From the NCBI GenBank assembly GCA_913042065.1, contig CAJWKB010000039.1:1-7438 (forward strand): a stretch of DNA of 7,438 nt, given 5' to 3'. Under the pieces are notes generated by a model. That model worked only from the letters and a program-made list of their open reading frames with translations, ran no database searches and was not told the DNA's origin. Numbering within the stretch: the first letter of the stretch is position 1; the number at the start of each line of letters is the position of its first letter. The position numbers and the translations under genes were made by a program. This document shows positions 1 to 6,250 of this stretch, piece by piece. Origin of the DNA: an uncultured Alphaproteobacteria bacterium. Lineage in GTDB: Bacteria; Pseudomonadota; Alphaproteobacteria; Puniceispirillales; Puniceispirillaceae.

Positions 1-468
1 CTGATTGCAACAACCCCCGCCTTTGGTGGTCGTGATGACAGCTTCAGGCAGGCATTTGTCGCTGCCCGGCTTGGCCCGCTGGATGCGGGGGCTGATATGG
101 CAACGCTGGCACAGCAGGCGATCCCAGCGATCATCGGCCCGGCGGCGTCAGCCGAGATGCGGCAACTGGCCATTGCCGCCATGGGACGTATTGATGAGAC
201 AGCCTTTCGACAGATTGTTTCCTGTCTGGTAACTTTCAACCGACGCGCCGATCAACATCGCATCAGCCAGCCCTGCTGCCTCATTGCCGGATCGCACGAC
301 ACCAACAGCCCGGCACGTGTCATGGCGAAGATGGCAGATGGTCTTGCCAACGCGACATTTCACATCGTTGATCAGGCCGGCCATTTGGTGAATAGTGAAT
401 GTCCGGAAACGGTCAATGCGATTTTGACGGCCTTTTTTAACAGGGTTGAGAACAAACAAGATGGGTGA
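1..468 (+). CDS. alpha/beta-hydrolase, C-terminal part (5' end outside window)
   Basis: The reading frame is open from the first base, so the start codon and the N-terminal half, including the nucleophile elbow (G-x-S-x-G), lie to the left of the window. About 155 residues are visible. They show the two late catalytic elements of alpha/beta-hydrolases: an acid-bearing strand-loop, LIAGSHDTNSP, with the likely catalytic Asp at bases 298-300, and the His loop, QAGHLVNSE, with the His at 382-384. The segment before them, rich in Ala and Met, fits a helical cap domain. The family includes esterases, lactonases, C-C bond hydrolases and thioesterases, and the visible part does not discriminate among them. 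The stop codon overlaps the start of the acyl-CoA dehydrogenase-like gene by 8 bases (ATGGGTGA), indicating translational coupling within one operon. In this context it may hydrolyse an ester, lactone or CoA intermediate, which is inference. The family call is firm and the substrate is unknown. Confidence 0.8.
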   Translation: MIATTPAFGGRDDSFRQAFVAARLGPLDAGADMATLAQQAIPAIIGPAASAEMRQLAIAAMGRIDETAFRQIVSCLVTFNRRADQHRISQPCCLIAGSHDTNSPARVMAKMADGLANATFHIVDQAGHLVNSECPETVNAILTAFFNRVENKQDG

Positions 469-1756
469 TCTCAGACAGAATGATGGTGTTGTCGCCAATG
501 TCCTTGATGGGGATAGTCCTATCTTTGATCCTGTTGACTGGCGGTTGAGTGATTTTGAGGCGGCGCTGTGTGCCGAGACGCGGTCCCTGGCTGCGGGTCG
601 ATTTGCGGCCCGCGCCCCCAGAATTGACCGCGCGGCCAGATTTCCGACCGAAAATTATGCTGATCTGCATGCAAATGATCTGATGGGGATATGCATTCCC
701 ACGCACTATGGCGGGCGCGGTGCTGACCTGCGCGCCTATATGCTTGCTGCTGCAGAAATTGGCCGCTATTGCGGTGCCACGGCGCTGACTTTCAACATGC
801 ATGTCTCTTCCTGCCTGTGGACGGGGTTTCTGGCAGACAATCTGCCGATGTCGGCGGATCAACGCACCAGCCACGACGCCATGCGCCAGCGTCACTATCA
901 CCGTATCCTCGAGGAGGGGGCAATATACGCTCAACCATTTTCCGAGGGTGGTGATGCCGCTGCCGGAAAGACGGCCTTTGGGACCACAGCACTGATTGCC
1001 GATGGTGGCTGGATCATCAACGGCCGGAAAATCTTTGCCTCGCTGTCCGGCCATGCTGACTACTATGGTGTGCTCTGCACAGAACTGGCGACAGCAGATG
1101 CCACCCCATCGCGGGCAAACACCATGTATATCGCCATTGATAGTCGCGCTGCGGGGGTTTCGGTTGAGGGTGAGTGGGATCCGCTTGGTATGCGGGGAAC
1201 CGTCTCTCGCACTCTGGTTTTCAAGGATGTCTTTGTTCCCTTTGAAGAACAATTGATGCCGCGTGGCGTTTACTTCAACGCCGCCCGGCAATGGCCGCAT
1301 ATGTTCATGACGCTGACTCCCAGCTATATGGGCATCGCACAGGCAGCCTATGATTTCACCATCCGGTATCTACGGGGTGAACAGCCGGGAACTCCCCCTG
1401 TCAAACGGCGCATGTATGCTACCAAACAGCTGGCTGTGGCACAGATGAAAATCATGCTGGAACAGACAAAATCTCTCTGGTTTCAGGCGATCACAGAGGC
1501 CCGTCCGAATCCCAGTAAGGACGCCTTGATGCGCGCCTGGGCGGCGCAGTACAGCGTGATGGAGAATGCCAATGAAATCGCCCAGCTTGCCGTGCGCACC
1601 TGTGGGGGGCAGGCGATGTTGCGCTCGCTGCCGCTCGAGCGTCTCTATCGTGACAGCCGTTGCGGCGCCCTGATGCTGCCCTGGACGGCGGAATTATGTA
1701 CCGACATGCTTGGCAAGGGTCTGCTCTATGAGGCTGGAGAGAGTGACGAGGGCTGA
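461..1756 (+). CDS. acyl-CoA dehydrogenase-family flavoprotein
   Basis: This 431-residue protein has the three-part acyl-CoA dehydrogenase fold. A helical N-terminal domain (about 30-150) contains GICIPTHYGGRGAD at 76-89. The middle beta domain starts with the FAD-contact motif YAQPFSEGG (156-164), followed by GGWIINGRKIFASLSGHAD (182-200) and DPLGMRGTVSRTL (240-252). The C-terminal helical domain (about 275-420) includes AVRTCGGQAM (377-386) and LERLYRDSRCG (392-402). Known members use FAD to oxidise acyl-CoA at alpha-beta, passing electrons to electron-transfer flavoprotein, but some act as flavin oxidases or monooxygenases. The usual YEGT catalytic Glu after the YRD motif is replaced by MLPWTAE (405-411), so a standard beta-oxidation reaction is not assured. 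I chose ATG 461 because it overlaps the preceding stop. A TTG at 446 in the same frame would add five residues. The last base of its stop is the first base of the next start, suggesting coupled translation with the CoA ligase. It probably acts on the ligase's CoA product. Confidence 0.88.
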   Translation: MGDLRQNDGVVANVLDGDSPIFDPVDWRLSDFEAALCAETRSLAAGRFAARAPRIDRAARFPTENYADLHANDLMGICIPTHYGGRGADLRAYMLAAAEIGRYCGATALTFNMHVSSCLWTGFLADNLPMSADQRTSHDAMRQRHYHRILEEGAIYAQPFSEGGDAAAGKTAFGTTALIADGGWIINGRKIFASLSGHADYYGVLCTELATADATPSRANTMYIAIDSRAAGVSVEGEWDPLGMRGTVSRTLVFKDVFVPFEEQLMPRGVYFNAARQWPHMFMTLTPSYMGIAQAAYDFTIRYLRGEQPGTPPVKRRMYATKQLAVAQMKIMLEQTKSLWFQAITEARPNPSKDALMRAWAAQYSVMENANEIAQLAVRTCGGQAMLRSLPLERLYRDSRCGALMLPWTAELCTDMLGKGLLYEAGESDEG

Positions 1757-3285
1757 TGACGCGGGAGGTGACTGACGCAGGGCTGGATGCTGTGGCCTGG
1801 CGGTTGGATCATGCCGTCCTCCGCAACGCGCAGTTGACGCCTGACAAGCCGGCGCTGATCTTTGAGGGTGATAGCCTGAGCTATGCGGCACTTGCCAGGT
1901 TGGTTGATGTGACGGCGCACTGGATGGCTGCCTATCTTGCAAAGGGCGATCGCTTCGCCTGCTACAGCATGAACCATCCTGAGTATTTTGTTCTGTTGCT
2001 GGCAGCGGCGCGTGCCGGCGTCATCATGGTGCCATTGAATTGGCGGTTGTCGGCCGCCGAGCTTGCCTATCAGCTTCGTGACTGTGCGCCAAAAATGCTT
2101 GTCTATGGGGCTGAATTTGCCGCTGGCATCGACGCGCTGACCGGGCCGGATACGGCAATGATCAGACAGCCAATCGACGGTCTTGACAGCGCCCGTGCAG
2201 ACGGTGGCATCACACCCATGATGGCCGATGACACAACGGATACATCCGAGGCACCGCTGTTGATCGTTTACACCTCCGGTACGACAGGACGGCCAAAGGG
2301 GGCGGTGTTGCCACAGCGTGCGATGCGCAGCAATGCCAGAATGAGCCAGCATGCCTACAGTCTGCAATCTTCGGATGTTGTGCTGAATGTGCTGCCCCTA
2401 TTTCATGTTGGTGGTTTGAACATCCACCCGGTCCCGGCCCTGATCTCTGGTGCAACAGTGATCCTGCATCGCAGTTTTGATCCGGCCGCAGCCCTTGATG
2501 CGATTGCACAGGCGGGTGTCACGCTGATGAATTCAGTGCCGACAATTCTAGGTGCCATGGTCACGCATGAAAATTGGGCCAAAACCGATCTTTCCAGCAT
2601 GCGGCTGTTTTCCATTGGCTCAACTGACGTACCTGTGGCGCTGATCAGGGCGGTGCATGATCGGCAGATTCCGGTGGTGCAGATCTATGGCGCGACTGAA
2701 ACCGCGCCATCCGCCATCTACCAGACAGCTGACATTGCCTTTGAGACCATTGGTTCCATTGGCCAGGCGGGGTGTGACAATGCGATCCGGCTTGTCGGTC
2801 CGGATGGATGCGATGTTGCTGATGGCACGGTTGGCGAAATCTGGGTGAGGGGCGACAATGTCCTGACCGGATATTGGCAGGATGAGTTGGCGACACGGGC
2901 GAACCTCACTGATGGCTGGTTCCACACAGGAGACATGGCGCGGCGTGATGCCGCTGGCCTCTACTGGTTTGCCGATCGGTTAAAACATGTGATCATATCC
3001 GGTGGTGAGAATATCTATCCGGCAGAGTTGGAGCGCCTCCTGACCGGCCATGCGGGGCTTGTCGAATTTTGCGTTGTTGGGCGCGATGATGAGCGCTGGG
3101 GCCAAGTGCCGGTTGTTGTCGCGGTGCGCCGCGCGGCAGATGTGACTGAGAGCGATATCCTGCAGGTTTTTGAGGGAGTTGTTGCCCGGTTTAAACAGCC
3201 AAAGGCGGTGGTCTTTGTCGAAAAGTTGCCGCGCAACGCGCTTGGTAAGATACTGGCCGGAGAGGCGGCGCGCCTGATTGCCTGA
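1756..3285 (+). CDS. AMP-forming acyl-CoA synthetase (class I adenylate-forming ligase)
   Basis: This 509-residue protein has every core motif of the ANL superfamily. The phosphate loop YTSGTTGRPKG is at 172-182, LPLFHVGGLN at 213-222, and the adenine-site YGATE at 311-315. TGD, whose Asp contacts the ribose, is at 391-393. The hinge region DRLKHVIISGGENIYPAELE spans 407-426, and the C-terminal LPRNALGKI (491-499) carries the catalytic Lys498. Length and architecture match cytosolic fatty-acid or aromatic/short-chain acyl-CoA ligases, which convert carboxylate, ATP and CoA to acyl-CoA, AMP and pyrophosphate. Substrate class cannot be read from the motifs. The start codon overlaps the preceding stop (TGATG), and a GAGGG sits a few bases upstream inside the end of the dehydrogenase-like gene, giving a plausible ribosome site. 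It is the last gene of the + strand operon, and its stop is only 4 bases from the stop of the convergent dctM. It probably activates the carboxylate that feeds the neighbouring flavoprotein. Confidence 0.93.
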   Translation: MTREVTDAGLDAVAWRLDHAVLRNAQLTPDKPALIFEGDSLSYAALARLVDVTAHWMAAYLAKGDRFACYSMNHPEYFVLLLAAARAGVIMVPLNWRLSAAELAYQLRDCAPKMLVYGAEFAAGIDALTGPDTAMIRQPIDGLDSARADGGITPMMADDTTDTSEAPLLIVYTSGTTGRPKGAVLPQRAMRSNARMSQHAYSLQSSDVVLNVLPLFHVGGLNIHPVPALISGATVILHRSFDPAAALDAIAQAGVTLMNSVPTILGAMVTHENWAKTDLSSMRLFSIGSTDVPVALIRAVHDRQIPVVQIYGATETAPSAIYQTADIAFETIGSIGQAGCDNAIRLVGPDGCDVADGTVGEIWVRGDNVLTGYWQDELATRANLTDGWFHTGDMARRDAAGLYWFADRLKHVIISGGENIYPAELERLLTGHAGLVEFCVVGRDDERWGQVPVVVAVRRAADVTESDILQVFEGVVARFKQPKAVVFVEKLPRNALGKILAGEAARLIA

Positions 3286-3289
3286 GTGC

Positions 3290-4579
3290 CTACATCATTG
3301 ATGGTAGGAACAGCGCAATTGTCGGCACCAGTGCCAACAGCGTCAGCCGGAAGATATCGGCCACCCAGAAAGGGGTTACGCCTCTAAAAATCGTCTTCAC
3401 CGAGACATCCTTCAAAACGCCTTTCAGCACAAAGACATTCAGCCCGATGGGCGGGGTAATCAAACTTATTTCGGTGACAACCACAACCAGAATGCCAAAC
3501 CAGATCAGATCAAAGCCAAGCCCCTCCACCAGCGGCGCGAAAATGGGTACGGTCAGCAGGATCATCGACATTGACTCAAAAACACAGCCAAGCAGCACAT
3601 AGATCAGCAGGATGATGAAAATCACTCCGATCGGGGACAGGTCAAAGGCGGTGACAATGTCGATCAGCGCTGCTGGAAGGCCGGCGCGGTTGACAAAATT
3701 TGAAAAGATCAGGGCACCAAAAAGCAGCACAAACAGCTTCGCCGAGGTCACTGCCGTTTCGCGCAGCACCTCCATCGCTGATGCAACGCTCAGCGCGCCA
3801 CGCCGCCAGGCGATCAGCATGGCGCCGGCAGCGCCCATTCCCGCGGCTTCCGTCGGTGTGAAGGCACCGACATAGATGCCACCAATGACAAAGATGAACA
3901 ATCCCAGCGTGGTCCAAACATCGCGCAGTGCAAGGAGGCGCTCGCCCCAGTTGCTACGCTCGCCGGCCGGGCCTGCTGCGGGGTTGCGGGTGACAACGAC
4001 AACCACGGCCAACAGATAGAACAGCACGCCAACCAGACCAGGCAGAACGCCAGCAATGAACAGCTTGCCGACTGAGGTTTCGGTCATCAGGCCATAAATC
4101 ACCAGAATTACGCTCGGTGGGATCAGAATGCCAAGCGTTCCACCAGCTGCTATAGAGGCTGTGGCCAGTGAGTCATTGTATTTGTAACGTCGCATTTCCG
4201 GCATTGATACCTTGGACATAGTTGCCGCTGTTGCGAGAGACGAGCCGCAGATCGCTGAGAACATGCCGCAGGCGACAATCGTCGACATCGCAAGCCCGCC
4301 CTTGCGGTGCCCCAAGAAGACATAGGCGGCGCGATACAGCTCCTTGGCCATTCCGCCACGTTCAACCATCAGTCCCATCAGGATGAACAGCGGCACGACC
4401 GACAGGCCGTAGGATTGACCTGAGTCAATGACCAGTCGAGCAGCGCTGGAAATGGCGGCCCGGTAATTTGACAACTCACCAAAACCGATCACGCCAACAA
4501 GGCCCAGCGCGATGCCAAGCGGCATCCGCATGAACGCCAGAATCAAAACAGCAGCAAAACCCAGTAATGCAACACTCAT
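3290..4579 (-). CDS. dctM: TRAP transporter large permease subunit (DctM family)
   Basis: This is a 429-residue, almost wholly hydrophobic protein with about a dozen membrane segments, the usual size of a free-standing DctM. Family signatures are clear: AGGTLGILIPPS at 145-156, GAFTPTEAAG at 238-247, and ITPPIGLNVFVLKG at 374-387 near the C-terminus. The early segment VVPLFILMGLMVERGGM (61-77) is also typical. DctM forms the ion-coupled (usually Na+) translocation pathway in the inner membrane and works only with a DctQ subunit and a periplasmic DctP protein, both encoded immediately upstream. The ATG follows the dctQ stop with no gap (TAGATG), and an AAGGA lies 7 bases ahead inside dctQ, so translation is probably coupled. 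The 3' end faces the CoA ligase gene with a 4-base gap. The substrate is unknown. The symbol denotes the family, not C4-dicarboxylate specificity. Confidence 0.95.
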   Translation of the reverse strand: MSVALLGFAAVLILAFMRMPLGIALGLVGVIGFGELSNYRAAISSAARLVIDSGQSYGLSVVPLFILMGLMVERGGMAKELYRAAYVFLGHRKGGLAMSTIVACGMFSAICGSSLATAATMSKVSMPEMRRYKYNDSLATASIAAGGTLGILIPPSVILVIYGLMTETSVGKLFIAGVLPGLVGVLFYLLAVVVVVTRNPAAGPAGERSNWGERLLALRDVWTTLGLFIFVIGGIYVGAFTPTEAAGMGAAGAMLIAWRRGALSVASAMEVLRETAVTSAKLFVLLFGALIFSNFVNRAGLPAALIDIVTAFDLSPIGVIFIILLIYVLLGCVFESMSMILLTVPIFAPLVEGLGFDLIWFGILVVVVTEISLITPPIGLNVFVLKGVLKDVSVKTIFRGVTPFWVADIFRLTLLALVPTIALFLPSMM

Positions 4580-5104
4580 CTAGATGTCCTTATCTTCGGC
4601 CTGGTTTGCCTTTGCAGGATTAATTAGAATAATCAGCAAGCGGATAAAGCCCATCACCGCCGCTGCATAGAGAGAAAGCGTGATAAAGGATACGGTTATT
4701 ACCCGTGGAATACCCAGATATTCGGTTTTGTCACCATCCTCATGCGCCCGCACGGCATAGTCAAACACACGGTCGCCGACCCGCCAGGCAACATAGATTG
4801 AAACAATCAACATCACGATACTGATGATCCAGCCAAGCCGGCCGCGCATAAATATAGTAATCAGATCAACGCAAACGTGGTCATTGCGAAAGAACATGGC
4901 AGGCAATGAAAAGAAGATGATACCAGCCATACAAATTCTAACGAGTTCAACAGCGCCGACCACAGGCATTGAAAAAAAATACCGTCCGATTACATCAACG
5001 CATGTTAGAATAACTAGAATAAACAAGATAAGGGCCGCAAGGCCTGAAAGGAAACGGCTGGCAGACTCTGCCAACCGTTCCGTTATTTTTATTACCCCAT
5101 CCAT
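4580..5104 (-). CDS. dctQ: TRAP transporter small permease subunit (DctQ family)
   Basis: This is a 174-residue inner-membrane protein with four predicted membrane segments at roughly 18-40, 51-72, 88-110 and 133-161, the standard DctQ topology. DVIGRYFF (37-44), at the end of the first helix, and HVCVDL (76-81), after the second, match conserved DctQ positions. The family forms a stable complex with DctM and may help dock the loaded binding protein. The gene starts 20 bases after the dctP stop. An earlier ATG at 5115 hits a stop after two more codons, so ATG at 5104 is the start, and only a weak purine stretch (GAGATGAG) precedes it. Its stop directly abuts the dctM start. Base composition is visibly lower in GC than dctM and the + strand genes, with A/T-rich codon choice. 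Confidence 0.93.
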   Translation of the reverse strand: MDGVIKITERLAESASRFLSGLAALILFILVILTCVDVIGRYFFSMPVVGAVELVRICMAGIIFFSLPAMFFRNDHVCVDLITIFMRGRLGWIISIVMLIVSIYVAWRVGDRVFDYAVRAHEDGDKTEYLGIPRVITVSFITLSLYAAAVMGFIRLLIILINPAKANQAEDKDI

Positions 5105-5124
5105 CAGGGACTCATCTCAAATGA

Positions 5125-6144
5125 TTAGAGCTGTGATTTGAAGAAAGCCAGAGCAGCTTTCCCATCAACGCCGCGCTTGTCGATTTCGGCAAGAACGTCG
5201 GCTTCGATACTTGCTGTAAGCTCTTTGAAGTAAGCTTTATCTGCATCATCTGCATCTCTAATCACTAGACCAGCTTCGAGGCCTTTCGCCATTCCCAAGT
5301 CATCCGCGGCGTCCCAGTAGGCACCAACTTTAGCGGCCATTTTTACGCCCCGCATCTTCTCAACACATTTTTGATGAGCACTTGAGAGACTTTTAAAGGT
5401 GTCAGAATTGAGAATAATAGCAAACGACGTGGTATATATACCATCAGTGTTGCGATACGTATGCTTGGTTAGTTCCGCGACTTTGAAAGCGTACATAGTT
5501 TCCATAGGGAAAAACACCCCGTCGGCAACCCCTGATGAGATGGTCTCATAGACCTTTGGAGCCGGCACGTTAACGCCCGCTACACCGAGTGCTCGGCCAA
5601 TGGCATTGGCAACACCTCCACCAACACGCAGCTTCATGCCATTCAGATCTTTAAAGCCCGATATTGGCTTCACAGTGTGTATCATGCCTGGCCCGTGAAC
5701 AAAATTAGTCAGTATTTCTACACCCTTTGCCTCGTTAGCGGCGGAAAGGTGCTTCTCCCAAGTGGCCTGAAACGCGGCTGATACGGCTTCAGATTTGCCA
5801 TATAAACCGGGCAGTTCAGCAATCTTCGTTGTTTCAAATTTGCCTGGTGTGTAGCCATGAACCATCCAGGTAATATCTGCAACACCATCACGAACGGTAT
5901 CATATTGCGCTGGTGGTGGAGCCAAACCATACTCCACTTTCAAACTCAAGCTGCCGCCTGAGCATGATTTTAGCTCTTCATTCATCCATGGAAAAACGTT
6001 AGCGTTCATTGTGTGTTTGGGGCTCGCCCATGACGATACGGTTAGCACCGTATCAGCTGTGGCTGCTGAAACAGCCGTACCAACAGACATGGCCATGGCG
6101 CCAGTGCCAATTAGCAAAGTTCTAATGAATGCAGATTTTCGCAT
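5125..6144 (-). CDS. dctP: TRAP transporter periplasmic substrate-binding protein (DctP family)
   Basis: This is a 339-residue extracytoplasmic solute receptor. A Sec signal peptide is clear: a basic start (MRKSAFIR), a hydrophobic core to about residue 22, and an Ala-rich cleavage region (TAVSAATA, 23-30). The mature part has DctP features: YDTVRDGVADI (81-91), FVHGPGMIHT (148-157), the KLRVGGG motif (171-177) whose Arg173 matches the family arginine that usually salt-bridges the ligand carboxylate, and ISSGVADGVFFPME (202-215). It would capture an organic anion in the periplasm and deliver it to DctQM. I place the start at ATG 6144 because a strong AGGGAGGG lies 4 bases upstream and the signal peptide begins there. 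An in-frame ATG at 6192 would add 16 residues (MTNKDK...) ahead of the signal peptide and lacks a comparable ribosome site. The gene is the first of dctPQM and follows the dioxygenase by 107 bases. It is lower in GC than the left-hand genes. Ligand identity is not readable. Confidence 0.93.
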   Translation of the reverse strand: MRKSAFIRTLLIGTGAMAMSVGTAVSAATADTVLTVSSWASPKHTMNANVFPWMNEELKSCSGGSLSLKVEYGLAPPPAQYDTVRDGVADITWMVHGYTPGKFETTKIAELPGLYGKSEAVSAAFQATWEKHLSAANEAKGVEILTNFVHGPGMIHTVKPISGFKDLNGMKLRVGGGVANAIGRALGVAGVNVPAPKVYETISSGVADGVFFPMETMYAFKVAELTKHTYRNTDGIYTTSFAIILNSDTFKSLSSAHQKCVEKMRGVKMAAKVGAYWDAADDLGMAKGLEAGLVIRDADDADKAYFKELTASIEADVLAEIDKRGVDGKAALAFFKSQL

Positions 6145-6148
6145 TAAT

Positions 6149-6156
6149 CCCTCCCT
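6149..6156 (-). promoter_or_regulatory. ribosome binding site deciding the dctP start
   Basis: On the - strand this reads AGGGAGGG, followed by a 4-base spacer (ATTA) and the ATG at 6144. It is the strongest Shine-Dalgarno match I see in the window. It supports starting DctP at the signal-peptide methionine rather than at the upstream in-frame ATG at 6192. Confidence 0.8.
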
Positions 6157-6163
6157 ATATTGT

Positions 6164-6181
6164 GGACAGTTCAATTTGTCC
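6164..6181. repeat. short inverted repeat upstream of dctP
   Basis: The arms are GGACA (6164-6168) and TGTCC (6177-6181), a perfect 5-base match separated by 8 bases. The repeat lies 8 bases upstream of the Shine-Dalgarno of dctP. It could be a half-site pair for a dimeric regulator or a small mRNA hairpin. Arms this short can easily occur by chance. Confidence 0.35.
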
Positions 6182-6250
6182 TTATTAGTCATAATAACAC
6201 CCTACACAGGCCAATCCGGCTGACAACAATTAAAGTGCAGTGGTGTTAAG

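Larger units (their letters stand above)
6145..6250 (-). promoter_or_regulatory. leader/intergenic region between dioxygenase and dctP
   Basis: This stretch of about 106 bases separates the dioxygenase stop from dctP. It is A/T-rich and holds, in the - strand reading, a TTGTCA and a TATTAT hexamer, but their spacing (24 bases) is too long for a standard sigma-70 promoter, so I do not call one. An inverted repeat (GGACA, 8 bases, TGTCC) at 6164-6181 lies just upstream of the dctP ribosome site and could be an operator or RNA hairpin. I see no T-run terminator after the dioxygenase gene. The region may carry a separate dctPQM promoter, or the four genes may be cotranscribed with a spacer. Confidence 0.3.

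Noticed and set aside
437..1300. Long open frame (287 codons) on the - strand opposite the acyl-CoA dehydrogenase-like gene
   Set aside because: Its translation has no recognisable domain and is rich in Arg, Cys, Gly and Pro as expected of an antisense shadow. The + strand frame has clear family motifs over the same bases.
1726..2367. Open frame of 213 codons on the - strand opposite the acyl-CoA synthetase
   Set aside because: It covers the synthetase N-terminal region, including the phosphate-loop motif on the + strand. The translation is His/Gln/Arg-rich with no domain, typical of an antisense shadow in GC-rich DNA.
3324..3334. GGCA-CCAG-TGCC hairpin near the end of dctM
   Set aside because: The stem is only four bases, lies within coding sequence and has no T tract, so it does not qualify as a terminator.
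6186..6225. Sigma-70 promoter for dctP from TTGTCA and TATTAT on the - strand
   Set aside because: The individual hexamers are good but are 24 bases apart, well outside the usual 16-18. No other convincing pair was found.
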